Positions 52,327 to 60,984 of a stretch of DNA of 64,000 bases are shown here, one piece after another; the stretch's first letter is position 1; each line of letters begins with the position of its first letter. The notes under the pieces are model-generated. The model was not told the DNA's origin. It did not search any database and was given only the letters and a program-made list of their open reading frames with translations. Made by a program: the position numbers and the translations under genes. Source of the stretch: Fimbriiglobus ruber (lineage in GTDB: Bacteria; Planctomycetota; Planctomycetia; Gemmatales; Gemmataceae); NCBI RefSeq assembly GCF_002197845.1, contig NZ_NIDE01000001.1, forward strand, positions 1,488,001 to 1,552,000. The letters are read 5' to 3'.

Positions 52327-53271
52327 ATGCGCGAACTGTGTTTGGTCACCGGCGGCGCCGGGTTTATTGGGTCGCACCTCGTCGAAGCGCTGCTGGCGGC
52401 CGGTCACCCGGTTCGCGTGCTGGACGACCTGAGTACGGGCCGCGCGAGTAATCTAGCTCACATGTCCCCGGCCCCCGAGCTGATTCGCGGGTCCGTGACC
52501 GATCCAGTCGTCGTGGAACGTGCCGTGAAGGGCGTGGGAGTCGTGTTCCACCTCGCGGCGGTGGCGTCGGTCGCCAGGAGTTTGGAAGACCCGCTTCACT
52601 GCCACGGAGTCTGTGCGACCGGAACCCTGAACGTCCTCGACGCGGCCAGAAAACACGGCGTCCGCCGAATCGTGTACGCGGCGAGTTCCAGCGCGTACGG
52701 TCCCGCGTCCGACCCCGCCGGCCAGGACGAAGACACGCCCCTCCAGCCGCTTTCCCCTTACGCGGCGGCGAAACTGGCCGGGGAACACTACCTGGCGTCG
52801 TTCGCAGCCAGTTACGGCACCGAGACGGTCCGGTTGCGGTTCTTCAACATCTTCGGCCCGCGGCAACGGGCGGACAGCCCGTACTCGGGCGTGATCGCGA
52901 TCTTCACGGGCATGATGTCCGAGGGTCGCGCCCCAGCCATTCATGGCGACGGCCTTCAAACCCGTGACTTTGTCTACGTGACGAACGCGGTTCAGGCGCT
53001 GATCAAGGCGGCTCACGCAAAAGGCGTATCCGGGCAGGTCTACAACGTGGGGACTGGGAAAAGCGTAACCCTTCTCGATCTGGTCGCGGCTCTGAACAAA
53101 ACTCTCGGAACCCATTTGACACCCACCCACGGCCCCGCGCGGGTCGGCGACGTGCGCTACTCACTCGCGAAGATCGCGCGCATCCGCACGGCACTCGGGT
53201 ACGAACCGACGGTGTCATTTGAAGAAGGCATTAGCCGAACGGTCGAATGGTATCGCTCGGGGATTCGTTGA
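52327..53271 (+). CDS. NAD-dependent sugar epimerase (UDP-hexose 4-epimerase-like)
   Basis: A 314-residue extended short-chain dehydrogenase. The NAD motif TGGAGFIGSHLVEALL is at residues 8-23, the catalytic set AASSSAYGPASDP and YAAAKLAGEHYLASF (Tyr-x3-Lys), then FFNIFGPRQRADSPYSGVIA. It probably epimerises a UDP-sugar for EPS. It is related to, but distinct from, the minus-strand epimerase at 41155-42159. The ATG at 52327 starts at the NAD-binding strand. Confidence 0.93.
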   Translation: MRELCLVTGGAGFIGSHLVEALLAAGHPVRVLDDLSTGRASNLAHMSPAPELIRGSVTDPVVVERAVKGVGVVFHLAAVASVARSLEDPLHCHGVCATGTLNVLDAARKHGVRRIVYAASSSAYGPASDPAGQDEDTPLQPLSPYAAAKLAGEHYLASFAASYGTETVRLRFFNIFGPRQRADSPYSGVIAIFTGMMSEGRAPAIHGDGLQTRDFVYVTNAVQALIKAAHAKGVSGQVYNVGTGKSVTLLDLVAALNKTLGTHLTPTHGPARVGDVRYSLAKIARIRTALGYEPTVSFEEGISRTVEWYRSGIR

Positions 53272-53591
53272 GCCGCATTCACCGGGACCGATCAGCAACA
53301 GTATTGGTGTCGCGTCTCGTTGATTCGCATCTCCCACATCACCACCCATCACCACCCAAAGAATGTTCACGGCGTTCTTCGCTCTTCGACATGCCGGAAG
53401 GTCGATCTCCCTCTTCCTCCGCGGGGCATACGATAACGTGGTCCGTGAGTGTGTGGTAAAGTCACCACTCCGACGGCGCCCCATTTGACCTCCCTCGCCA
53501 CAAACAGGGATGGGAATAGGAGGGGGCCGGCGACGAATTTCAAAGCTATGGCGTTCGCGGGCGGGCGGCTCACGAGGGAGAGGACATCCGC
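53272..53591. other. Intergenic stretch upstream of kinase gene
   Basis: No gene or clear hairpin was found. A G-rich GGAGGGGG at about 53520-53527 is too far from the ATG at 53592 to be its ribosome site. Confidence 0.4.
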
Positions 53592-55469
53592 ATGAGCGAC
53601 CCTCTGGCCACTAACGAATGGCCCACGCCCACCAATGCAATGCCGGCCGTTTGGCCCCTCATTGACGGGTACGAAATTCTCGCCGAAATCGGTCGCGGCG
53701 GAATGGGCGTCGTTTACAAAGCCCGGCAAGCGCACCCGGAACGGTTGGTCGCGCTGAAGGTGATTCGCGACGGGCCGTTGGCGAGTCCGCAGGTCGAGGC
53801 CCGTTTCCGCATCGAAGCCGAAGCCGCGGCCAGGATGCGCCACCCCAACATCGTGTCGATCTACGAGGTCGGTCAGTCCGCGGGCCGGGCCTTTTTCACA
53901 ATGGAGTTGGTCGAAGGGGGAACCCTCGCCCAACACCTCGGCGGTCGACCACAACCCGCGACGAAGGCGGCCACATTGGCTCGCTTCCTGGCCCTCGCCG
54001 TGGCGCACGCCCATGAACAGAACATCGTCCACCGGGACCTCAAGCCATCGAACATCCTGTTATCCCATGCTGGCGTCGACAGCTCGCGGATTGGACGCGA
54101 AACTGGCGAGTATTCGGCCGGCACCGCCAATCATTCGGAAGCCACATTTTCGCTGAAAATTACGGACTTCGGCCTCGCCAAGCGACTCGACACTGACAGC
54201 ACGGGTTGGACCCTGGACGGCGCGATCCTCGGCACGCCTGGCTATATGGCTCCCGAACAGGCGGCGGGACGGGTTCAGGAAATCGGTCCGCGGACCGACA
54301 TCTACGCCCTCGGGGCGGTGCTGTACGAAATGCTCACCGGCCGACCGCCGTTCGAGGCCGATACCCGCGAACAGATGGTTCGGCAAATCCTCCACGACGA
54401 GCCGACACCACCGACCCGAATTCTGGCAGATTTACCGCGCGATCTGGAGACCGTCTGTCTCAAGTGTCTGGAGAAGGAACCCGCCCGGCGGTATCCCACG
54501 GCCGGCGACCTGGCGCACGACCTGGACCGATTCCTCGACGGCCGGGCGGTGGTCGCCTTGCCACCAAGCGCGAGGGAGCGACTGGCACGACAAGCCGAGC
54601 GGGACGGATACCAGATCATCAGTGAGATCGGGCGTGGTCCGCGGAGCATCGTTTACCACGCCCGGTATACCCCGCTCAAGCAGATGGTCGCCGTGAAGGT
54701 CTTCCCGGAAGGGACTGTTACGCAAGACGAGTGGGACACCCGCCTCGGCCGCAGTTCCGACTTGTGGTCTGCCCTCACGCATCCCCAGATCGTCCCCGTC
54801 CATCGGGCCGGTTGGTGGGCAGGGTCCGCGTATCAAATTCTGGAGTATTTCCCAGGTGGGAGCCTGACCGACCGTCTGCGTAGCCACCGGTTCACGGTTC
54901 CCGAAGCGCTACTTCTCACGAGTCAACTCGCCGAGATTGTGGGCTATCTTCACCGGCAAGGTGTCGTCCACGGCAACCTGAAACCGAGCAACATCCTGCT
55001 GGCCGCAAGCGATATCCCCCGGATCACCGACTTCTGGCTGACCGGCGGCCTGTTTCACGGCTCGCACAAGGTGGAAAACGGGCCACTCGCGGGTCTCGGT
55101 TACCTCGCCCCCGAAATGGTCTCGGACCCCGCGAACGACCCGCGACCACACACCGACGTCTATGGTTTGGGAATCATCCTGTACGAACTGCTGATGGGTC
55201 GGCCTCCGTTCATTGAATCATCCCCGGAAGCCATTATGGAGCAAGTCCGGTCCCAGGACGCGCCCCTGCTCTCGCACGTTAACCCCGACGTGACCCCGGC
55301 ACTGGAAGCCGTCTGCATGCGGTGTTTGAGAAAAGACCCCTGGCGGCGGTTCACCCGCGCTTACGACTTGTTGATTCGGTTGAGGCGACTTCTGGAAGAC
55401 CCCACGGACCGAACCACACGCGACAGGAATCGGCGCGGGCGGCCGCCGGGAACGGGCGATACGACTTGA
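53592..55469 (+). CDS. Ser/Thr protein kinase fused to a pseudokinase domain
   Basis: A 625-residue cytosolic protein with two kinase domains. Domain 1 (about 27-318) is an active Hanks-type kinase: GRGGMG, ALKVI (Lys56), HRDLKPSN (147-154), DFGLAK (192-197) and GTPGYMAPEQ. Domain 2 (about 340-610) has the kinase fold (VAVKVF with Lys369, GLGYLAPE), but HRD is HGN (460-462) and DFG is DFW (480-482), and its Gly-rich loop is altered. It is therefore probably a catalytically weak or dead pseudokinase. No membrane helix follows. Such a pair could act as a regulated kinase with a scaffolding module. Confidence 0.92.
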   Translation: MSDPLATNEWPTPTNAMPAVWPLIDGYEILAEIGRGGMGVVYKARQAHPERLVALKVIRDGPLASPQVEARFRIEAEAAARMRHPNIVSIYEVGQSAGRAFFTMELVEGGTLAQHLGGRPQPATKAATLARFLALAVAHAHEQNIVHRDLKPSNILLSHAGVDSSRIGRETGEYSAGTANHSEATFSLKITDFGLAKRLDTDSTGWTLDGAILGTPGYMAPEQAAGRVQEIGPRTDIYALGAVLYEMLTGRPPFEADTREQMVRQILHDEPTPPTRILADLPRDLETVCLKCLEKEPARRYPTAGDLAHDLDRFLDGRAVVALPPSARERLARQAERDGYQIISEIGRGPRSIVYHARYTPLKQMVAVKVFPEGTVTQDEWDTRLGRSSDLWSALTHPQIVPVHRAGWWAGSAYQILEYFPGGSLTDRLRSHRFTVPEALLLTSQLAEIVGYLHRQGVVHGNLKPSNILLAASDIPRITDFWLTGGLFHGSHKVENGPLAGLGYLAPEMVSDPANDPRPHTDVYGLGIILYELLMGRPPFIESSPEAIMEQVRSQDAPLLSHVNPDVTPALEAVCMRCLRKDPWRRFTRAYDLLIRLRRLLEDPTDRTTRDRNRRGRPPGTGDTT

Positions 55470-55479
55470 GCGTGCCCGG

Positions 55480-56232
55480 TCACATCAACCGGCGCGACTC
55501 TTTCGCCAGGGCGTCCACCAGGAATTGAAAAGCCGGCCGAGCCATCGCGTCGAAATAGGCCCAGGTGTGACCGCCCCGCGACGTGTCGAGGTCGGCCGTG
55601 TGTGGGACGCCAATAGCGGAAAGCTTCTCGTTGAGTCGGTCGTTGCCCCGATACCACTGGGCGTCGGCCGGGTCGCAGGCGAACCAGACGTGGGGCGGAA
55701 GGTGTGGCGGGTTAACGTGATGGATCGCCGTGTCCTGGCGGCACCGTTCCCGGCTATCGTACATCGTGTCGATCGGCGTCCCGCGACCGTACCACTCGTG
55801 GTAGTCGAAGGCACTCGCCACTCCAGCCACGACCGGGAACTGACCGGGGTATTTGAAGCCGAGGCGGATCGCCCCCTGGCCGCCCATACTGATCCCGAAG
55901 GCGGCCAGCGCGCGGGGACCAAGGTTCCATCTGTCGCGGGTCCAGGGTACGACGGATTCCAGGAGATATCGTTCGGCCGTCAAGTGGGCATCGAACTCCG
56001 GGCAAATGCGGTTCGCCCACCACGACCGGGCACCCAACGGTGCCACGCACGCGAGACCGTGGCGGGCGAGTTCGGCCGTGTAAGCCTCATTCCCGGCGAG
56101 CATTTCCTGACCGACCGGGTGAAGGTAGAGAACGGCAGCCCGCGAAGGTATGGACCCTGGCGGCGTGAACACGTCCGCCGGCTTATCGCCGATCGTGATC
56201 CTGGCCCAACCGGGAAGGACGATTTCACTCAT
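55480..56232 (-). CDS. Alpha/beta hydrolase, esterase-like
   Basis: A 250-residue serine hydrolase. The nucleophile elbow is GISMGGQG, with LYLHPVGQEM as the oxyanion-region start and a C-terminal RGGHTWAYFD supplying the catalytic His. The motif set resembles esterase D/S-formylglutathione-type and polyhydroxybutyrate-esterase-like enzymes. It converges on the kinase gene, with 10 bases between stops. The substrate is unknown. The start at 56232 is likely but lacks a clear ribosome site. Confidence 0.87.
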   Translation of the reverse strand: MSEIVLPGWARITIGDKPADVFTPPGSIPSRAAVLYLHPVGQEMLAGNEAYTAELARHGLACVAPLGARSWWANRICPEFDAHLTAERYLLESVVPWTRDRWNLGPRALAAFGISMGGQGAIRLGFKYPGQFPVVAGVASAFDYHEWYGRGTPIDTMYDSRERCRQDTAIHHVNPPHLPPHVWFACDPADAQWYRGNDRLNEKLSAIGVPHTADLDTSRGGHTWAYFDAMARPAFQFLVDALAKESRRLM

Positions 56233-56272
56233 CGACTCGCGCGGCGTTGTACCGCTCTCCAACTGATCCGAG

Positions 56273-56311
56273 AAAAAAACGATCCCCTCGATTTTTAAAG
56301 CGAGGGGATCG
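56273..56311 (-). terminator. Strong intrinsic terminator of the TPR gene
   Basis: On the minus strand CGATCCCCTCG pairs with CGAGGGGATCG around a 10-base loop and is followed by seven T. It lies 31 bases after the TPR protein stop, between it and the hydrolase gene on the same strand. Confidence 0.93.
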
Positions 56312-56341
56312 AGACTGATCGCGATCAGACCGCAGACCTGA

Positions 56342-57628
56342 TTACTTCAGATCGGCTTTGACCTTCTTCATCTTCTCCGTGACTTTCTTCCGGCGCTCGG
56401 CGTCGCGCTTGGAAACGTCCTCGAATTTCAGCGACTTCTGCCAAATATCTACGGCTTCTTTCTTTTTCCCGAGGGCCACGAGGCAATCGGCGAGGTGGTC
56501 CCAAATCTCGATGTGTTTGCCCTCGTCGTCGTCCTTCGTCGCCAGTTCGAGGTACTTTTTGGCCTCGTCGTACTTCTTGTTTTTGAACAGCACCCACCCG
56601 AGGCTGTCGAGGTACGCCGCGTTATCTTTCTTGGCGGTGTCCGCGTCGATCTTGCCTTCTTCGAGCAATTTCTTCCGCTGGACGGTGTCCAGTTCGAGTG
56701 CCTTGCGGATGAGTTTCTCGGATTCGTCCATTTTCAAGTCGTTGTCGGCCCAGATGAAGCCGAGGTCGTTGTAAAACGTCGGGTTGTCGGGGTCTTCCTT
56801 GATCAGTTGCTGGAGAATCTTGGCGGCCTTGTCGACGTCCTTGTTGTCGACGTACAGTCCGGTCATGATGTACTGGATCGACTTCTTGAGCTTGGGCTTG
56901 GCTTCCTCTTTCAGATCCTTGCTGCCTTCGATTTTGTCCAGCACTTCCTCGTAAGTCCCGATCGCGTCGTCGGTCTTCCCGGCCTCGCGCTGGACCCACC
57001 CCTTGATTTGCAGGAAGAACCAGTAGCCCTTGCTTTTGGCGAGCGGCCCTTCGAGCATGCGGAGCGCCCCGTCTGTATCGCCCTGTTTAGCCTTGGCTTG
57101 GACCATCTTTTCGAAAATGAACATCCGGGCGTTTTCGGCTTCCTTCCCGTCGACTTCGAGCAACTTGTTCGCGACGTCTTCGACCGCCTGGAACTTCTTT
57201 TGTTCCCAGTACACGTCCATGAGTCCTTCGTAGGCCTGCAGCATCATTTTGCCGCTCTGGAGCTTGGTCGCCTGGTCCGCGCACGAGTCGTAAAACGCCT
57301 CGGCCGCGTCGTAATCCTTGGTATTGTGGGCGATTTTCGCCAGGACGAGGGCGGCGTGATACTTGAACGCCGGCTCTTTATCCTTGGTGTTCTTCTGGAC
57401 CTTGAACGCCACCGCGACCAACCGCTTGGCCGTGTCCTTGTCCTTCAGCAGTTCCGTGAGGCGGGCCTGGGCAGCTTCGAGACTGGTCAATTCGTTGAGT
57501 TTGAGGGCCTTTTCCTTGAGTTGCTCTTCGGACGGCCCGGCGGGAACCGGGGCGGCTTGCGCAGCACCGGCCACGAAACCGAGGCCGAGAACTGCCGCCG
57601 CAAGTAAAACACGCAGTCGCGCTGCCAT
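56342..57628 (-). CDS. Secreted tetratricopeptide-repeat protein
   Basis: A 428-residue protein with signal peptide LRVLLAAAVLGLGFVAGAAQA, followed by about eight TPR-like units, for example YDAAEAFYDSCADQATKL, DKAAKILQQLIKEDPDNPTF and YNDLGFIWADNDLKMDESEK. It should be a periplasmic or exported scaffold. It is a single-gene unit with a strong terminator. ATG 57628 with AGGAGAGG upstream is the start. Confidence 0.88.
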   Translation of the reverse strand: MAARLRVLLAAAVLGLGFVAGAAQAAPVPAGPSEEQLKEKALKLNELTSLEAAQARLTELLKDKDTAKRLVAVAFKVQKNTKDKEPAFKYHAALVLAKIAHNTKDYDAAEAFYDSCADQATKLQSGKMMLQAYEGLMDVYWEQKKFQAVEDVANKLLEVDGKEAENARMFIFEKMVQAKAKQGDTDGALRMLEGPLAKSKGYWFFLQIKGWVQREAGKTDDAIGTYEEVLDKIEGSKDLKEEAKPKLKKSIQYIMTGLYVDNKDVDKAAKILQQLIKEDPDNPTFYNDLGFIWADNDLKMDESEKLIRKALELDTVQRKKLLEEGKIDADTAKKDNAAYLDSLGWVLFKNKKYDEAKKYLELATKDDDEGKHIEIWDHLADCLVALGKKKEAVDIWQKSLKFEDVSKRDAERRKKVTEKMKKVKADLK

Positions 57629-57881
57629 GAGTGAAACCTCTCCTGGGTTGTCGGAGAATCCGTCACAACGCGCCCATCTTAACCGTCTTCGCGGGAGCGT
57701 GCCATCCGGATTGAGCGAGTCACATACCAAAGGCGGAAGCCAATTTCCACACACGTCTGCGGCTGTACTGCGCGAACCCACCACGTGAGTTTCCGGTCCA
57801 TCGTCCAAAACACGGAATTTATGAATGTTTGAGAAGCCTGACCTGACGATTGTTTAACCTGTGACCTTTTTGGTGACACCC

Positions 57882-58649
57882 ATGTCGAGCGATAACGTGT
57901 TGCTGATCGGCCTGGACGCGCCGGAAGTCGCTGAAATACGCGACCGCGTCACGAGACCATTGATCGTTTCGGAAACGCTGCCGAAGCTTCAGATGCACGA
58001 CGGCGATCTGTTCGTTTACGACTGGGCCAGGTCGGGACGGTTCGTGCCGGTGTCCAAGGTGGTGTTCCACGCGATCTTCGAGAACGACCTGCCGATCTTG
58101 GCCGCGCTCGCCTTATGGGGCGGCCCGTGCTTGCCGGGGGCTCACGGCATGCTCGACTGTCGGCCGCGCATCCCGAACCTCGCGCGGGTCCGCAAGGTGT
58201 CGCGGTTCGCGGCCGTCCCGCGCGGCTACGCGGACCGCGGAACGACGTTCACGGCGGACCGCCCCACGATCGCGAAATGGGGCGAGTGGCACTGTGGCGA
58301 GGGGAAAGAGAAGTTCGTCGGGGAGTGGAATTGTACGGAACCGACCCTGTTCGAGCCGTTCCTCGAAGGTGAAGCCGTGCGCGTGCAACTGATCGGCACG
58401 ATCCCCTTTCAGATCCGACTCGGCGGAGACGACTGGAAGAAGTCTCTCCATCACAAAACGGCCGCCGTCACGGCCATCGACCCCGACCTGCTCGCCGATA
58501 CCTTCGCGCTCCAGGCCCACTTCGGATTAGAAGTTTGCGCCGTCGATTACATCGTCGCGCCCGACGGGACCAAACATTTGCTCGAACTCAACCACATCCC
58601 GAATGTTCTAGGCCAGTTTGAAATTTTCCCTAAGATTCTGGCTGTATAA
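57882..58649 (+). CDS. ATP-grasp domain protein
   Basis: A 255-residue protein with the C-terminal half of an ATP-grasp fold: LFEPFLEGEAVRVQLIG, then VCAVDYIVAPDGTKHLLELN with the metal-binding acidic and Asn residues in LELNHIPNV. The N-terminal half is short (residues 1-120), lacking a clear pre-ATP-grasp domain. Such enzymes ligate a carboxylate to an amine or other nucleophile via acyl phosphate (RimK-like). The substrate is unknown. It is the last chromosomal gene before the prophage-like region. Confidence 0.75.
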   Translation: MSSDNVLLIGLDAPEVAEIRDRVTRPLIVSETLPKLQMHDGDLFVYDWARSGRFVPVSKVVFHAIFENDLPILAALALWGGPCLPGAHGMLDCRPRIPNLARVRKVSRFAAVPRGYADRGTTFTADRPTIAKWGEWHCGEGKEKFVGEWNCTEPTLFEPFLEGEAVRVQLIGTIPFQIRLGGDDWKKSLHHKTAAVTAIDPDLLADTFALQAHFGLEVCAVDYIVAPDGTKHLLELNHIPNVLGQFEIFPKILAV

Positions 58650-58668
58650 CACTTTATGGCTTTCCATA

Positions 58669-58735
58669 TTTGTCACGGTAAGCATGTTTTTGCACGGTTT
58701 CCACGCTTTACCGTGACAAATACCGTGACAGTTAT
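58669..58735. repeat. Three TGTCACGGT motifs, possible attachment or binding site
   Basis: An inverted pair (58669-58684 and 58706-58722, core TTTGTCACGGTAA) is followed at once by a third copy CCGTGACA (58724-58731). This sits 19 bases after the ATP-grasp stop, where chromosomal genes give way to phage genes, so it could be an integrase arm/attachment site, a regulator site, or a terminator. Confidence 0.5.
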
Positions 58736-58827
58736 GGGGTCGATCCCGAGGCGATATTTAGTTCTTTTTCACCCCCCCCTGCCCTTCTCTTTATTTTCCT
58801 TGCTAGTGGTCAGTTAAAACGACAAAG

Positions 58828-58858
58828 AGCCCCAACCGGCTCTCGCGCGGTTGGGGCT
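58828..58858. terminator. Terminator hairpin at the end of the prophage late operon
   Basis: AGCCCCAACCG pairs with CGGTTGGGGCT around a nine-base loop. It follows the last minus-strand phage gene after about 275 bases. The sequence TCTGCTTTT to its right would also suit the plus strand. No gene is seen between 58859 and 59132. Confidence 0.7.
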
Positions 58859-59132
58859 TCTGCTTTTCGATCCTGTCTTTCCCTACGTCATTTCTCGCCC
58901 TGTCGGTCTTCCCGTCGTCGTCGCCTCGCCGTCGGAGTGGGGTATAAGGGCCGCAATCGCGATAGCGATAAAATGCGGTCCGACCCCCGCTTCGAGGGCG
59001 AGGCAGAGACGGCGGTGCAGCAAATGCCTTTTCAGGCGTCATCCTTGAGTCTGAGCGGAGCCGGAGGAGTTGGGGGTATGCCCCGAATTAGCTTTCGCGG
59101 GCGGTTAAGGTGGTTTTCGGTGCGATTGGTTG

Positions 59133-59315
59133 CTACTGTCCCAAGCCCATGACAGTCGCGACTGCCGCAAGGCCCAAGGCTCCCATCGCAGTTCCCGCCA
59201 CGGTGAGAAACACGATCTGACGCACGGCCTCCTCGCCTGGCAATTTATCATTCCCGCTGAGCAATTCGCGCTGAATCCGTCGCCCGTTGATGTCCATCCG
59301 CCGGCGGTAGCTCAT
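59133..59315 (-). CDS. Small phage membrane protein
   Basis: A 60-residue protein with a charged N-terminus (SYRRRMDINGRRIQRELLSG) and one C-terminal membrane helix (FLTVAGTAMGALGLAAVATV). It starts four bases after the stop of the spanin-like lipoprotein and is the last gene of the cassette. It may be a holin/antiholin-like accessory. ATG 59315 or 59297 are possible starts. Confidence 0.55.
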   Translation of the reverse strand: MSYRRRMDINGRRIQRELLSGNDKLPGEEAVRQIVFLTVAGTAMGALGLAAVATVMGLGQ

Positions 59316-59319
59316 GCCG

Positions 59320-59526
59320 CTACTGCGCGGCTTCGAGCCGGAGACGCTCGTAGTCCTCGATCGCGGGGATCAGGATGGAGTTTGCGGGGAGTTGATCAAG
59401 GGCGGTGCGGATTTGATCCTGCTCGCGAGACGACCACTGCTTGACGGCGATTCGGGGGCAACTCGGCTGGGCGCAAGCGGACAGCAGTAGGAGTAGGCTA
59501 AAACTGATGGTCTTTGAGACGGGCAT
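59320..59526 (-). CDS. Phage lipoprotein, Rz1/o-spanin-like
   Basis: A 68-residue lipoprotein. The signal peptide SFSLLLLLSAC has a lipobox Cys at about residue 18, followed by a short mature part (PRIAVKQWSSREQDQIRTAL) with no further membrane segment. Small lipoproteins at the end of a lysis cassette are typically o-spanins, which help breach the outer membrane. GGGAGG six bases before the ATG gives a good ribosome site. It begins within the preceding small gene. Confidence 0.7.
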   Translation of the reverse strand: MPVSKTISFSLLLLLSACAQPSCPRIAVKQWSSREQDQIRTALDQLPANSILIPAIEDYERLRLEAAQ

Positions 59527-59659
59527 CGAGTTCCTCCCTGGTGGTTGGGGCGTCGGCGACGGCCTGTTGCTGCTTACGCATATCTCGCGCTCCTTTCCAA
59601 CTTTTGAACCACTCGGCGAGGCCGATCAGTTTGCAGGCGATCTCAAGTAGCGTGAGCAT
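59498..59659 (-). CDS. Very small phage protein (53 residues)
   Basis: ATG 59659 to TAG 59498. It begins LTLLEIACKLIGLAEWFKSW (amphipathic or weakly hydrophobic) and then has a charged coiled-coil-like part (RDMRKQQQAVADAPTTREEL). Its start is immediately adjacent to the stop of the upstream gene and its end overlaps the next start by 29 bases, as in other phage lysis cassettes. It could be an i-spanin-like or holin-like protein. Confidence 0.6.
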   Translation of the reverse strand: MLTLLEIACKLIGLAEWFKSWKGARDMRKQQQAVADAPTTREELDARLKDHQF

Positions 59660-59839
59660 TCAGCCCTCCAGGGATTCGGTCAGGATGATTTGTTTGGCGA
59701 GTTCGAGCAGGTAAACGGCGGTCGAGACGCTCAGGGGCTCGCCATTCCGGGTTCGGATGTCAACGTATCCATCTGCGAACGAAAACGGAAACTGCGAGAA
59801 ATCGCGGTCCATGTCTGGGTGCGGAAGAACTTCGGCCAT
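59660..59839 (-). CDS. Small phage protein of unknown function
   Basis: A 59-residue protein (FSFADGYVDIRTRNGEPLSV, then LLELAKQIILTESLEG). A GGGG site lies just upstream of ATG 59839. Its stop touches the next start. No membrane segment; unrecognised. Confidence 0.6.
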   Translation of the reverse strand: MAEVLPHPDMDRDFSQFPFSFADGYVDIRTRNGEPLSVSTAVYLLELAKQIILTESLEG

Positions 59840-59894
59840 TCGCCCCTCGTGAAATTGGCGGCCGCGGCGGTCGCTAAAGCACCGCGGCCAGAGA

Positions 59895-60266
59895 TTAAGC
59901 AGCGGGAGTCGGTGCCGGGGTGGGAGCCGCAGGTTCGGCTGCGGGCAGCGATGCCACGGTCGCCGCGAGTACGCCATAAACCGCATTTTTTGCATCGGCT
60001 TTGGCGTCGGTCTCGATCTGGCCGAGGGCCTGGGTCGCGGCGGCGGTGATGCCCGCGGCGATGTTGCCGCCGGTCGCGGCGGTCGTCAGCAGGCCGGTCG
60101 CGGCGTCGTCGACGATCTGAAGGCCCTGGGTGCCCAGCGCGCTCTCGATCTGTTGGAAGAGGGGGTGGAACTTCTGCAGGAGACTATGCTCGAAGGGTGT
60201 CAGCACGTCCTCGATTTTGGTTTCGGTGCTGCTGAAGAAGGATTCCAGGCTGGAGAGTATGCTCAT
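59895..60266 (-). CDS. Small phage protein with Ala-rich tail
   Basis: A 123-residue protein. Residues 1-60 are helical (LSSLESFFSSTETKIEDVLT), 60-105 form an Ala/Gly/Thr-rich helix (GNIAAGITAAATQALGQIET), and the end is Pro/Ala-rich (PAAEPAAPTPAPTPAA). It follows the lysozyme after about 70 bases. It could be a chaperone-like or lysis accessory; no family was recognised. Confidence 0.6.
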   Translation of the reverse strand: MSILSSLESFFSSTETKIEDVLTPFEHSLLQKFHPLFQQIESALGTQGLQIVDDAATGLLTTAATGGNIAAGITAAATQALGQIETDAKADAKNAVYGVLAATVASLPAAEPAAPTPAPTPAA

Positions 60267-60337
60267 AAGTACCCCTTGGTTGGTTGGTGGTCTCGCGCAG
60301 TATGCTCCTGCCCGGTGGTTCGCGCAAGCGTTTCGTG

Positions 60338-60787
60338 TCAGGTATGATTCGTGTAGACCCCGTCTTCAAAAATGACCTTTTCGGCGACGCGGCGACCCCA
60401 GAGTCCGGGCGACTCCTTCCCCCCGGCGAAGTCCCAGCGGAGGAACTGTTGGGCGGCGAGGGCGGTGTTCCCGCTGTTCAGCAATTTGACCAGCGTACTG
60501 CGGGCGAAGTTGCCGGCGCCGACGTTGTACGCAAGGCTCGCACATGCGTCGTATTCGTTCTGGGAGAGGAGGACTTCGACGGCCTGGTTGATGGCCCGTT
60601 CAGCTACCGACAGGTCTTGGAGGAAGATGGCCCCGGCCTGCTCGGGGGAAATCAGCTGGTAGTCTTCGCCGGGCACGATCAGATGGCCCCAGCCGATCGA
60701 AGGGCGTCCTGCGGAATCGAGGTAGCGTTGCAGACGCAGTTGCTCGAAGCTCTGGATAAAGGTGATTCCGGCGGGGCTGGTTTTCAT
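60338..60787 (-). CDS. Phage lysozyme (endolysin, GH24)
   Basis: A 149-residue T4-lysozyme-family muramidase. The catalytic region reads FIQSFEQLRLQRYLDS with Glu15 and Asp24, then GRPSIGWGH with Ser30 in place of the usual Thr. The C-terminal lobe has YDACASLAYNVGAGNFARST and the LRWDFAGGKESPGLWGRRVA block. No signal peptide is present, so release would need a holin. Its ATG overlaps the stop of the upstream gene by ATGA. Confidence 0.93.
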   Translation of the reverse strand: MKTSPAGITFIQSFEQLRLQRYLDSAGRPSIGWGHLIVPGEDYQLISPEQAGAIFLQDLSVAERAINQAVEVLLSQNEYDACASLAYNVGAGNFARSTLVKLLNSGNTALAAQQFLRWDFAGGKESPGLWGRRVAEKVIFEDGVYTNHT

Positions 60788-60984
60788 GTCAAAATCCTTT
60801 TCAACCGCTGTTCGGCGTAGCAGAAGGCGAAGAGCAGGATTTGATCCTGCTGCTCTTCGGTGAGTCGCCCGATCCACGGCAGCGCGAAGTACGCCTGCTC
60901 GCACAACTCGTCGGCCTCGTGTTCCAAAGCCGCTTCGGGCCTCCAGGTGACATCCCGCATCATCTCGATGAGGAGGTCGGTCAT
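60784..60984 (-). CDS. Small phage protein upstream of lysozyme
   Basis: A 66-residue acidic, helical protein (LLIEMMRDVTWRPEAALEHE, RLTEEQQDQILLFAFCYAEQ). It overlaps both neighbours by ATGA, indicating translational coupling. Its place before the lysozyme suggests a lysis regulator, but nothing in its sequence proves this. Confidence 0.6.
   Translation of the reverse strand: MTDLLIEMMRDVTWRPEAALEHEADELCEQAYFALPWIGRLTEEQQDQILLFAFCYAEQRLKRILT

Noticed and set aside
56495-57607. 370-residue plus-strand open frame opposite the TPR gene
   Set aside because: Long antisense frames are expected in GC-rich Lys/Glu-rich genes; it has no domain and the minus-strand gene has a signal peptide, ribosome site and terminator.
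58115-58372. Second coding frame inside the ATP-grasp gene
   Set aside because: Out-of-frame and without features; the ATP-grasp frame is continuous.
58803-59042. 79-residue minus-strand open frame at the prophage edge
   Set aside because: It contains the terminator hairpin at 58828-58858, has no ribosome site and is Arg-rich.
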